A stretch of DNA of 10,936 nt from Flavobacteriales bacterium UBA4660. Its GTDB lineage: Bacteria; Bacteroidota; Bacteroidia; Flavobacteriales_D; Sanyastnellaceae. The stretch is from the NCBI GenBank assembly GCA_002405435.1, contig DHLU01000177.1:31301-42236 (forward strand), given 5' to 3'. Of the stretch, positions 1 to 6,591 are shown in pieces. The notes under the pieces were generated by a model that searched no databases, was not told the origin of the DNA, and saw only the letters and a list, made by a program, of their open reading frames with translations. How positions within the stretch are numbered: the stretch's first letter is position 1; every line of letters starts with the position of its first letter. The position numbers and the translations under genes are program-made.

Positions 1-7
1 AACTGCA

Positions 8-1159
8 TCACGGTGTGCAGGACATTCCAAACTGCGCGATAAAGATGAGCAGGTCACCAACGTTGGTGATTCCATCACCGTTGAGGTCAGTCGGGCAGTT
101 GGTGCCGGCATTTTCGGGTATGCTGAGCGCACTGCATGCTGTTTCTGTCCAGATATCCGTATTGGAAAAGCTGACACAAACACCGCAGAGGGTGCGCTTG
201 AGAAAACAAGCGGTGAGCGGTATCCAGTTGCTCTCAGGAAAAGAACAGTGGCCGATGCTTCCCGGAACGGTATGCAGCTCACTGCACTCGCCGGCTGAGA
301 GCCTTGCTGCATGAATGGTGTTGGATCCGTAGACCCACATGAATGAACTGCACAAACATCCGATAACCGGTCCGTTGTTATAGGGAACCACACAATCGTT
401 GGAATCATGAAAGTGCAGCATGGGAAGGGCGGTATTGTCGTCAAGGTGGTCGGGGTTTACCACCGCGCCGCAGTTGTTGATGAGGGCCTTGATTTGAAAT
501 CCGGGTGGCGCCTCATTTCCGCTGTCATCGAGGCCCCCGACTTCACCGGAAAATCCGGGCAGCCAGGCATCAGCCTCTGACTGGTTCCAGGTAGCCGCGA
601 GCATGGCATTAAAACTGCCCGCACTGTCTCCTCCTGCAAACATCCATTCGGCATCGACTTGCCAGTCTGCTGCGTGCTGCTGCACATAACGCAGGGCAGC
701 GCGTGTATCCTGAACAGCCATATATACGGCCTTACGCAGGTTACCTGAATTACAAGTGCAGACGGTAAAAATGTTGTTGAGGTCACAGTTCCAGCCGAGC
801 CGGTAATCGATCGTCGCAGCCACATACCCGCGGCGCGCCAGTTCCATGCAGCGATTGGCCATGGCTGACTTATTGCCATTGAACCACGATCCGCCATGTA
901 CCAGCAGTACGAAGGGCCTTGCATATTGTGAATCCAAGGCTGGATCCGGATAATACACATCCATTTTCAGCGTCACCGGCTGACCTGTAAAATAGTGCTG
1001 CACGTTAGCATACTCAACGCCCGTTTGCACGACTATTTCGTCGGCACCGAATACGGGAATCTCCGCATACCGGTCTTCCTGACAATGCTGTGCCATGAGA
1101 CCTGAGGCCAGGGTCAACAGCGCCACACAAGTGCAGATCCCGTTATGTAATCTGTTCAT
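8..1159 (-). CDS. Secreted cysteine-rich alpha/beta-hydrolase (esterase/lipase type) with dockerin-like C-terminal tail
   Basis: 383 residues, complete. An N-terminal signal peptide (residues 1-23, ending LMAQ) predicts export. The alpha/beta-hydrolase core shows an HGG oxyanion motif at 88-90, the nucleophile elbow GGDSAG with Ser179, a likely acid Asp255 in HDSNDCVVPY and a likely catalytic His304 in SIGHCSF. This resembles the carboxylesterase/BD-FAE-type families that hydrolyse ester bonds; the substrate cannot be told. The mature part holds 17 cysteines, which fits an extracytoplasmic disulfide-rich protein. Residues 355-381 form one dockerin/EF-hand-like loop (DLNGDGITNVGDLLIFIAQFG), a tail common in secreted Bacteroidota proteins; no T9SS type A domain is visible. 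Its ATG overlaps the stop of the upstream DUF1572 gene by 4 bases (ATGA), so it is probably translated by coupling as the last visible gene of the seven-gene operon. The fold and the Ser are firm; the specificity is unknown. Confidence 0.88.
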   Translation of the reverse strand: MNRLHNGICTCVALLTLASGLMAQHCQEDRYAEIPVFGADEIVVQTGVEYANVQHYFTGQPVTLKMDVYYPDPALDSQYARPFVLLVHGGSWFNGNKSAMANRCMELARRGYVAATIDYRLGWNCDLNNIFTVCTCNSGNLRKAVYMAVQDTRAALRYVQQHAADWQVDAEWMFAGGDSAGSFNAMLAATWNQSEADAWLPGFSGEVGGLDDSGNEAPPGFQIKALINNCGAVVNPDHLDDNTALPMLHFHDSNDCVVPYNNGPVIGCLCSSFMWVYGSNTIHAARLSAGECSELHTVPGSIGHCSFPESNWIPLTACFLKRTLCGVCVSFSNTDIWTETACSALSIPENAGTNCPTDLNGDGITNVGDLLIFIAQFGMSCTP

Positions 1160-1692
1160 GCGGGTGGATTGTCTTGCCGGCGCTTGTAGTCATCCGATTG
1201 ATTTTTGGGGATGCTGAGGCTCTCCCATGGCCCGGTGCCAAGCATCTTCGCAAGAAAAATAAGCTGTCCGATATGGTAGGCATAATGGGCCAGTTGCCGT
1301 TGCAGTGCGGCCAGCACTGAGTGCGCTTCACCGCGGATATAAACAGTGCGCGCCAGGTCTTCCGGACGCAGTTCAGCCAGCAGGGGTGTGAGCACCGACC
1401 ATGCGTGATTCCAAGACTCCAGCAATTCCTCGCGTGTAGTGAGTACGGGCTCAAATTCACTGTCGCGGTGGCGCCAGGGTTTTTCGCCGTCTTCGGTAAA
1501 AAAATTCGTGAACCGGGAACGCATATTCCCGCTGATGTGCTGCATGATGATGGCCATACTATTGGCGTCATTGTGAAAGCACCAGAAGAGCCGGTTGTCA
1601 TCGACACGGGCGATGGCTTTTTCTGCCAGCAACCGGTACTGGTCAACGCGCTGGCGCAGGTCTTCCAAATATTCTTCGTTTACTGCATTCAT
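1156..1692 (-). CDS. DinB-superfamily protein, DUF1572 type
   Basis: 178 residues. The sequence follows the DUF1572 pattern closely: FWCFHNDANSMAIIMQHISGNM (about 37-57), TEDGEKPWRHRDSEF (66-80), VYIRGEAHSV (117-126), RQLAHYAYHIGQLIFLAK (132-149) and a C-terminal WESLSIPK (156-163). His52, His136 and His140 are placed like the metal-binding triad of the DinB/YfiT four-helix bundle. DinB-fold proteins include metal-dependent thiol transferases and isomerases, but no reaction is established for this subfamily that I can name. There is no signal peptide, so it is cytoplasmic. Both ends are coupled: its start overlaps the DUF551 stop by 4 bases and its stop overlaps the esterase start by 4 bases. 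It is a second, divergent DinB-type protein in the same operon as the YfiT-like one. Family call is firm; function is unknown. Confidence 0.9.
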   Translation of the reverse strand: MNAVNEEYLEDLRQRVDQYRLLAEKAIARVDDNRLFWCFHNDANSMAIIMQHISGNMRSRFTNFFTEDGEKPWRHRDSEFEPVLTTREELLESWNHAWSVLTPLLAELRPEDLARTVYIRGEAHSVLAALQRQLAHYAYHIGQLIFLAKMLGTGPWESLSIPKNQSDDYKRRQDNPPA

Positions 1693-1961
1693 GCGCTGGG
1701 TTTTTCCGGCAGCGCCATCCAGTGGGTGACATCTCCGAAGTAGTGATTGGAATTTCCTTCTCCCTGCCAGAAATGGGGCCCGAACTTTTGCCGCTTTTCC
1801 GTTCCTTCCCCGAAAAAATTCTCCTGAAAATGGAGGACTATCACTTCACGGATTTCAAATTCACCTGACTTTCCCGGCAGGAATATCCGGTTACCCGGTA
1901 TAAAAGCGAGCACGCGTTGTTTGTCTTTTGGCAGGGCGTGGTGAATGGAAATCCAGTCCAT
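1689..1961 (-). CDS. Small DUF551-domain protein
   Basis: 90 residues when started at the ATG at 1961. The reading frame stays open further upstream to 2105, but that part lies inside the yfiT gene and looks like its shadow (Arg/Pro-rich, no family match), so I chose the internal ATG, 11 bases after the yfiT stop. The protein starts MDWISIHHALPKDKQRVLAF and ends VTHWMALPEKPSA. This is the hallmark pattern of DUF551: an N-terminal W-I-x-x-x-x-x-LP-x-x-x-x-x-VL segment and a C-terminal VTHWMPLPE-like segment. No function is known; DUF551 proteins are best known from phage and prophage genomes as small accessory proteins. Here it sits in a metabolic-looking operon, and its stop codon overlaps the next gene by 4 bases. 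It has no signal peptide or membrane segment. Identity as DUF551 is likely; role unknown. Confidence 0.8.
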   Translation of the reverse strand: MDWISIHHALPKDKQRVLAFIPGNRIFLPGKSGEFEIREVIVLHFQENFFGEGTEKRQKFGPHFWQGEGNSNHYFGDVTHWMALPEKPSA

Positions 1962-1972
1962 AGGGTGTGCGA

Positions 1973-2509
1973 TTACAGGCCGTGACCGTCGGCAATTATA
2001 TTGAGGTGTGCCAGGTGGTGGTCGCCGTGCCACGCATAAAGTGTAAGCAGGTCTTCGAGGGTAAACGTGCGGTTGTACTGCGGATGCATGTAGGTGCGTG
2101 CCCACTCAGGTTCGCGCAGGGAGCGAAAAACTTCCGAGAGCCGCGCCTGCAGCCCCTGCATGAGCAAGAGGCTCGGACCTATTGGTGCCTCGGCCGCATC
2201 AGCGCGCATTGTCCAGGCCCCTTCGTCGTAGGGTTTGATAACCGGATTGTCTTCTGTAAGCGCAAATTTCAGCCGCGCATACGCGTGCATATGGCTTTCC
2301 GTCAGGTGATGGATTACCTGCCTTGCAGTCCAGCCGCCCTCGCGGTAAGACTGATCAAGCCGGTCGTCGCCGAGTGCTGCCGCCACCTCACTAAGGCGGT
2401 CAGGCAAGGTACTGACAGACGAAACCAGGGCTTCCCGTTGCTCAGTGGTCATGCCTGCGGTATATGTTACCTTACCAATGGGGTATTGACGTTGCGCAGT
2501 GGTCAGCAT
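1973..2509 (-). CDS. yfiT: YfiT/BstA-type DinB-superfamily metal-dependent protein
   Basis: 178 residues, the usual length of the family. It matches the YfiT (BstA) signature along its whole length: N-terminal YPIGK (9-13), YREGGWTARQVIHHLTESHMHAY (55-77), KFALTEDNPVIKPYDE (81-96) and LYAWHGDHHLAHL (157-169). His67 or 68, His161 and His165 fit the metal triad. In Bacillus the homologue is annotated as a bacillithiol S-transferase, which joins the thiol to electrophiles, and earlier as a putative metal-dependent hydrolase. Many Bacteroidota are thought to make bacillithiol, so an electrophile-detoxifying role is reasonable but inferred. It is cytoplasmic. It starts 3 bases after the paaG-like stop, with a good Shine-Dalgarno inside the end of that gene, and is followed 11 bases later by the DUF551 gene. 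Family certain, exact reaction not. Confidence 0.92.
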   Translation of the reverse strand: MLTTAQRQYPIGKVTYTAGMTTEQREALVSSVSTLPDRLSEVAAALGDDRLDQSYREGGWTARQVIHHLTESHMHAYARLKFALTEDNPVIKPYDEGAWTMRADAAEAPIGPSLLLMQGLQARLSEVFRSLREPEWARTYMHPQYNRTFTLEDLLTLYAWHGDHHLAHLNIIADGHGL

Positions 2510-2512
2510 GGT

Positions 2513-3289
2513 TTATCTCCCTGTAAAAACCGGCGGTCGCTTCTGAAGAAATGCCTGTACACCTTCGTGGTAGTCTTCGGTGTTGCCTGCTGCAATCTGA
2601 AACTGTTCCTCTACCGCAAGCTGGCGGTTGAGGTCATTGTGCAGCGACTGGTTGAGTGCGAGCTTGGTAAGAGCGAGGCCATGGGTGGGCATGGCGGCAA
2701 GCTGGTGGCCAAGGGCGAGGGCTTCCCTTTCAAACGCATCGGCCGGTATTACGCGGTAAATCATGCCCACGCGTTCTGCTTCTGCTGCGCTTACCTTATC
2801 TCCGAGCATCATCCAGGCACTTGCCTTGGCCCAGCCCACCAGCCTGGGCAGAAAAAAGGTTCCGCCGCTGTCGGGCACAAGTCCTATTTTGGAAAAGGCC
2901 TGGATAAACGAAGCCATATCACTGGCCACCACCACATCGCAGGCGAGGGCAATATTGGCACCTGCGCCGGCCGCCACACCATTGACAGCAGCGAGTATCG
3001 GTTTTTCCAGGTTGCGGATTCGCGTGATGATCGGATTGTAACCTTCAGACAAAATTCTTTCGAATCCCGGGTTGTCGGGACCGGTTACTTCCTGAAGGTC
3101 TTGTCCGGCACAAAAAGCCTTGCCGATACCTGTGATCATGACGGCTCGTACGGTGCTGTCTGACGCACAGTCATCGAGTGCCCTCTGCAGGTGCGCAGAC
3201 ATGGCGAGATTAAAACTGTTGTAGACCTCAGGCCGGTTGAGCCGGATGATGCACAATGCGCCTTCTCTGGAAACTTGAATGGACTCCAT
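2513..3289 (-). CDS. paaG: Enoyl-CoA hydratase/isomerase, PaaG type
   Basis: 258 residues, the full length of the crotonase family. Visible motifs: NRPEVYNSFN (18-27), the CoA/oxyanion segment AFCAGQDL (58-65), NGVAAGAGANIALACD (103-118), SKIGLVPDSGGTFFLPR (133-149) with Asp140 at the catalytic acid position of PaaG, and the C-terminal FLQKRPPVFTGR typical of PaaG. In phenylacetate degradation PaaG turns ring-1,2-epoxyphenylacetyl-CoA into oxepin-CoA, and it can also shift double bonds in enoyl-CoAs. No other paa genes are in the window, so the true substrate may differ; a general enoyl-CoA isomerase is the alternative. It is cytoplasmic. It lies 33 bases after bioY and 3 bases before yfiT in the operon. 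Crotonase family certain; PaaG subtype likely from the Asp and both terminal motifs. Confidence 0.9.
   Translation of the reverse strand: MESIQVSREGALCIIRLNRPEVYNSFNLAMSAHLQRALDDCASDSTVRAVMITGIGKAFCAGQDLQEVTGPDNPGFERILSEGYNPIITRIRNLEKPILAAVNGVAAGAGANIALACDVVVASDMASFIQAFSKIGLVPDSGGTFFLPRLVGWAKASAWMMLGDKVSAAEAERVGMIYRVIPADAFEREALALGHQLAAMPTHGLALTKLALNQSLHNDLNRQLAVEEQFQIAAGNTEDYHEGVQAFLQKRPPVFTGR
2517..2522 (-). promoter_or_regulatory. Shine-Dalgarno sequence of the yfiT-like gene
   Basis: On the minus strand AGGGAG lies 7 bases before the ATG at 2509. It is made from the last codons of the paaG-like gene (GGG AGA TAA). Strong Shine-Dalgarno sequences are uncommon in Bacteroidota, so this one both supports the chosen start and suggests re-initiation right after paaG translation. 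Confidence 0.6.
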
Positions 3290-3322
3290 AGCTGAAAGGA
3301 ATGAATGGCAACGAAGGTAAGC

Positions 3323-3892
3323 CTATCGGCCGGAATAAAATGCTTCCCGGCTGACCAGTCCGCGGTAGAGTATGCGGCATAGCAGCATTCCAAAGGCAAT
3401 TTTCACCGCTGCACCCGGCAGCGCATCGCGCAGCATAGCCATCCAGCCTTCCGGATTAAACTGCCGCAGCCAAAGGCCTCCGAGCAGCAAGATGACCGCG
3501 TGCCCGGCAGCCCAGTTCAGCAACAGTGCGAAGGGTCTGTGTGCATTGGGCCTGAGCGCCAGCCAGCCGCATACCGCTGCCGCCGCTACAAAACCGAAAT
3601 AGAAGCCGCCGAATTCGCCGGTCACCCGCTCCATCCCCCCTTCAAAACCGGGAAAAACGGGCAAACCGGCCATGCCGATTACTACATACGCAGCGACCGC
3701 CGGCACAGCAAGGTACCAGCCGAATGCCACTGCTACCAGAATAACCACCAAACTTTGCAGGGTTACGGGCGTATCTCCGCGTACCGTGAGCACCAATGGA
3801 CAGGCAAGGCAAAGGAGCAATACCGACAGGGCCAACCGTATCGCGCAGTCGATCCTGGTGTTGCGGTGAAAACGAAAAAGCCGGTTTAGCAT
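3323..3892 (-). CDS. bioY: BioY family biotin transporter S-component
   Basis: 189 residues from the ATG at 3892, 10 bases after the M1 peptidase stop. A longer reading frame opens at 3952, but its first 20 residues lie inside the peptidase gene and precede a normal start, so I rejected it. The protein is a hydrophobic inner-membrane protein with about six membrane segments. It carries BioY motifs: TPVTLQSLVV (41-50), GLPVFPGF (76-83), the glycine-rich GGFYFGF (95-101) and LPGAAVK (158-164) near the end. BioY binds biotin and imports it, alone or with the ECF energy-coupling proteins BioM/BioN (or EcfA/EcfT); none of these is in the window. A charged, His/Arg-rich N-terminus precedes the first helix. 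Family call firm; whether it acts alone here is open. Confidence 0.88.
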   Translation of the reverse strand: MLNRLFRFHRNTRIDCAIRLALSVLLLCLACPLVLTVRGDTPVTLQSLVVILVAVAFGWYLAVPAVAAYVVIGMAGLPVFPGFEGGMERVTGEFGGFYFGFVAAAAVCGWLALRPNAHRPFALLLNWAAGHAVILLLGGLWLRQFNPEGWMAMLRDALPGAAVKIAFGMLLCRILYRGLVSREAFYSGR

Positions 3893-3902
3893 GCTGTGCA
3901 GT

Positions 3903-5792
3903 TTAGTCGCGCGTGCGCGCCGGTACGCGTTCAAAATAAAATTCCACACCATCGCCGATCTCCACCTTGTTGTTGCTGCGGTCTATATCGGCCAGTTGTC
4001 CGGAAGGGTCGATTTCGATACTGGCAATTTCGCTCACCGCCCTGTCAATTATCAACCGATGTGCAGGATAGACCCAGGTCCAGGGTGATTGCTCAATCCA
4101 CTTGCCATTGAAATTACCCTGGGGCTTATTGTTGCGCTGGAGGTCTACCGGGATATAATACAGGCGCTGGTTTCCATCGCTCATGGTGACCATAACTTCC
4201 AGCGGCATCGGCATGGGTGCTATGCGTTCAATGACCACCTCTGTGCTTTCACCGCCGGTAACCTTTGTGATGGCGTAGTCAATTTTTTTCGTCGTGCCGA
4301 CGAAGTATTCGTGAAACCAGTCGAGCACCATGCCACTTTCCATTTCCGCTATATGAATGAGGTCGTGGTCATTGGGGTGGCGAAACTTCCAGGTATCAAA
4401 GAAGCGCAGCATGGTGCGCCGGAAGGCATCCTGTCCGATAATGTAGCGCAACTGCACCAGAAAGGTTTCACCCTTGCTGTAAGCGGCTTCTCCATAAGCG
4501 AAGTTGGTTTCAAAATGATCGGCATGGGTCGTAAGGGGTTCCTCATTGCCACTGAGAGCCAACTCGATGTATCCGCCGATGGCCCGGTCATGTGATCGCC
4601 TGGGGTCTCCCACCTGCAGGTGGCTCATCGTCTCAGCAGTGGCAAAAGAGGTAAATCCTTCATCCATCCATGCATAATGGCTTTCATTGAATCCCAGCAC
4701 ACCCTGAAACCAGGAGTGCGCGGCCTCGTGCACCGTCACGCCAGCGAGCGAGGGCAATTTCCTGTTGCCGGTAACCAGGGTCGCCATGGGATATTCCATA
4801 CCGCCGTCTCCGCCCTGGATGATGGCGTACACCGGATAGGGATACCTTCCAAACTGCTCACTAAGAAACTGAAAAGCGGCAACGGCTTTGGGTTGGAGGT
4901 CTTTCCATGCCTGTGAATAATCCTGGTTGGCCTGGTAGATAAAATGCAGTTCGGGTCCGCCGGGTACCTGCACCTTGTCATGGGTGTAATCGGGGTCAGC
5001 CGCCCACACAAAATCATGCACCTGGGCTGCCCTGAATTTCCACGTAAGTGTATTGCCTTGGGGCGGCTTGATGCGCGTGCCCGGTGTTTCGTAGCCTTTG
5101 CCAATTTCATCGGCATTCTGCAGGATACCGGTAGCACCGATTACGTAAGATTTGTCCATGGTAATGTTGACCTCAAAATCACCCCACACGCCATAGAATT
5201 CGCGGCCTACGTAGGGATTCGGATGCCATCCGTCGCAATCGTATTCGCAGAGTTTTGGGTACCACTGGCTCATGGAGTAATCAATACCTTCTGCGCTGTC
5301 ACGTCCGCTGCGCCGCACCTGCAGCGGCACCTGTCCTTCAAAAGACAATTCCAGGGTAGTCCGTGCTCCGGGCTTTATCGGTTTTGCGAGCGTCACTTTC
5401 AGAATGGTCTCCTGTTCAACAAAAACCACCGGTTGTCCGTCTTGCGTAAGCGAGCGCACGTGCTGGTGCCCATATTCCCCCGGGGTGAGGGCTGCAATCC
5501 GGCTGCCGACCCGCGGGTCCGGATCCACAAGGGTCTGCGAGCGCACATCCATGGCGCTGCCAGGTTGAAAGGCGTTGAAGTACAGGTGATAATAAACCTC
5601 TGTCAGCACATCCGGCGAATGGTTGGTATATTCAAGCACCTGTGTGCCGCGAAACTGGTGGCTCTCGTGGTCAAGGCTGACATCGATGGTGTATTGCACC
5701 TCTTGTTGCCAGCGTTGCTGGGCGCCGGCCTGCAGCGCCTGGAGAGCGGTCGCACAGAGCAGCATGACCGGCAGTTTAGTCGTCGTGATCAT
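3903..5792 (-). CDS. Secreted M1 family zinc metallopeptidase
   Basis: 629 residues from the ATG at 5792. The frame stays open upstream to 5960, but that part is Arg/His-rich and would precede the signal peptide, so the internal ATG is preferred. Residues 1-25 are a signal peptide (MITTTKLPVMLLCATALQAL, then QAGAQQ). The N-terminal half is a beta domain of the aminopeptidase N type. The exopeptidase-like motif GGMEYP is at 330-335, a variant of GAMEN. The zinc site is complete: HEAAH at 355-359 and the third ligand Glu378 in WMDEGF, 18 residues after the motif. A likely transition-state Tyr lies in FAYGEAAYSKG (431-441). The C-terminal half is helical, then a beta-rich tail. It should cleave peptides in the periplasm or outside the cell. 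It is the first gene of the seven-gene operon; no T9SS domain is seen. Confidence 0.93.
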   Translation of the reverse strand: MITTTKLPVMLLCATALQALQAGAQQRWQQEVQYTIDVSLDHESHQFRGTQVLEYTNHSPDVLTEVYYHLYFNAFQPGSAMDVRSQTLVDPDPRVGSRIAALTPGEYGHQHVRSLTQDGQPVVFVEQETILKVTLAKPIKPGARTTLELSFEGQVPLQVRRSGRDSAEGIDYSMSQWYPKLCEYDCDGWHPNPYVGREFYGVWGDFEVNITMDKSYVIGATGILQNADEIGKGYETPGTRIKPPQGNTLTWKFRAAQVHDFVWAADPDYTHDKVQVPGGPELHFIYQANQDYSQAWKDLQPKAVAAFQFLSEQFGRYPYPVYAIIQGGDGGMEYPMATLVTGNRKLPSLAGVTVHEAAHSWFQGVLGFNESHYAWMDEGFTSFATAETMSHLQVGDPRRSHDRAIGGYIELALSGNEEPLTTHADHFETNFAYGEAAYSKGETFLVQLRYIIGQDAFRRTMLRFFDTWKFRHPNDHDLIHIAEMESGMVLDWFHEYFVGTTKKIDYAITKVTGGESTEVVIERIAPMPMPLEVMVTMSDGNQRLYYIPVDLQRNNKPQGNFNGKWIEQSPWTWVYPAHRLIIDRAVSEIASIEIDPSGQLADIDRSNNKVEIGDGVEFYFERVPARTRD

Positions 5793-5923
5793 GGAGCGAA
5801 AATAGGCAAGGGCGGCCGGAGTAAAAGGCACGGCCTTGACGGTCGCACCCCTGAAAAGATAGGTGAAGACTCTGTCTCGCGCGCCGGGGTGCCCGTGCGC
5901 CCGATTGCACCATATTTGTCGGA
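5793..5923 (+). promoter_or_regulatory. Divergent intergenic region between the M1 and M23 peptidase genes
   Basis: These 131 bases must carry the start signals for both the seven-gene operon (minus) and the M23 gene (plus). I find no perfect Bacteroidota TAnnTTTG box. Near matches on the minus strand are TATTTTCG (5797-5804) and TATCTTTT (5854-5861); on the plus strand CATATTTG (5911-5918) lies only 5 bases before the M23 ATG. None has a TTG at the usual distance. A GC-rich imperfect inverted repeat at 5879-5900 (CGGG-GTG-CCCG inside GCGC arms) sits between the two starts and could be an operator, or merely reflect local GC. Confidence 0.4.
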
Positions 5924-6562
5924 ATGGATCTGTATGTGCGCACCCTGCTATCCGCAGCAACAGGCTTTGCCGTGCTCACGCTGGCGTCAGCCTGCTTTCC
6001 TGATGACACGGCGAAAGCAGTTGGGGTAAACCCTACTGAACCCGGTAAAGACTGGCCGGCTTGGTTTGCACAACACCCGCAATTCATTGCAGACGGATTC
6101 GACTTCCCGGTTGGCCCTCCCGACGCTGCAGGCTATTACAATGCACAGCCTTTCGGCCGAAACCTGCACCTCGGAGATGACTGGAACGGGAAAGGCGGCG
6201 GAGACTCAGATCTCGGCGACCCTGTGTATGCCATCGCCCATGGCTACGTTACACGCGCTGAAGACGAAGGAGGAGGCTGGGGTAAAGTAGTGCGCGTGGT
6301 GCATCACTTTCCAGAAAACGGTTCTACGCGAACGGTGGAATCCCTTTACGCCCACCTCGATACCCTGATGGTTTCTGAAGGTTCCTGGTTGAGACGCGGA
6401 CAGCAACTGGGCACCATTGGCAATGCCGGCGGACGCTATCCCGCCCATCTCCACCTTGAAATACGCGACAGCGCCGGCATGCCGCTAGGGGGTGGATATA
6501 GCCACGACACCCGGGGCTACCTCAGGCCCACGGAGTTCATCAAGGCGCACCGCAGCCGCTGA
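5924..6562 (+). CDS. M23 (LytM) family peptidase, probable lipoprotein
   Basis: 212 residues. The N-terminus is a signal sequence ending LTLASAC (Cys24), an acceptable though not ideal lipobox, so an outer-membrane or periplasmic lipoprotein is likely. The LytM domain covers about 75-205 and has the expected zinc ligands His82 and Asp86 in NLHLGDDWN and His177 in AHLHLE, plus the catalytic-site His144 (YAHLD) and His175. Such enzymes cut peptide cross-links in peptidoglycan and are often needed for daughter-cell separation or envelope growth. There is no LysM, SH3 or coiled-coil part, so the protein is a near-minimal catalytic domain. It is the only plus-strand gene in the window, divergent from the M1 gene and convergent with the esterase gene ending 29 bases after it. 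All active-site residues are present, so it should be active. Confidence 0.9.
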   Translation: MDLYVRTLLSAATGFAVLTLASACFPDDTAKAVGVNPTEPGKDWPAWFAQHPQFIADGFDFPVGPPDAAGYYNAQPFGRNLHLGDDWNGKGGGDSDLGDPVYAIAHGYVTRAEDEGGGWGKVVRVVHHFPENGSTRTVESLYAHLDTLMVSEGSWLRRGQQLGTIGNAGGRYPAHLHLEIRDSAGMPLGGGYSHDTRGYLRPTEFIKAHRSR

Positions 6563-6591
6563 CGCCGGAAGGTTTTACTGGCACGCCCGCA

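Noticed and set aside
1962..2105. N-terminal extension of the DUF551 frame
   Set aside because: It lies within yfiT, is Arg/Pro-rich and precedes the clear DUF551 start MDWISI.
1967..3163. 398-codon open frame on the plus strand
   Set aside because: It is antisense to yfiT and paaG, both of which have clear family motifs; it is a long shadow caused by codon bias.
3893..3952. N-terminal extension of BioY
   Set aside because: It would overlap the M1 gene by 50 bases, and its residues read as a frame-shifted copy of the peptidase C-terminus.
5793..5960. N-terminal extension of the M1 peptidase
   Set aside because: It would bury the signal peptide behind 56 residues and overlap the start of the M23 gene.
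4944..6029. 361-codon open frame on the plus strand
   Set aside because: Antisense to the M1 peptidase and overlapping the M23 start in another frame; no motif seen.
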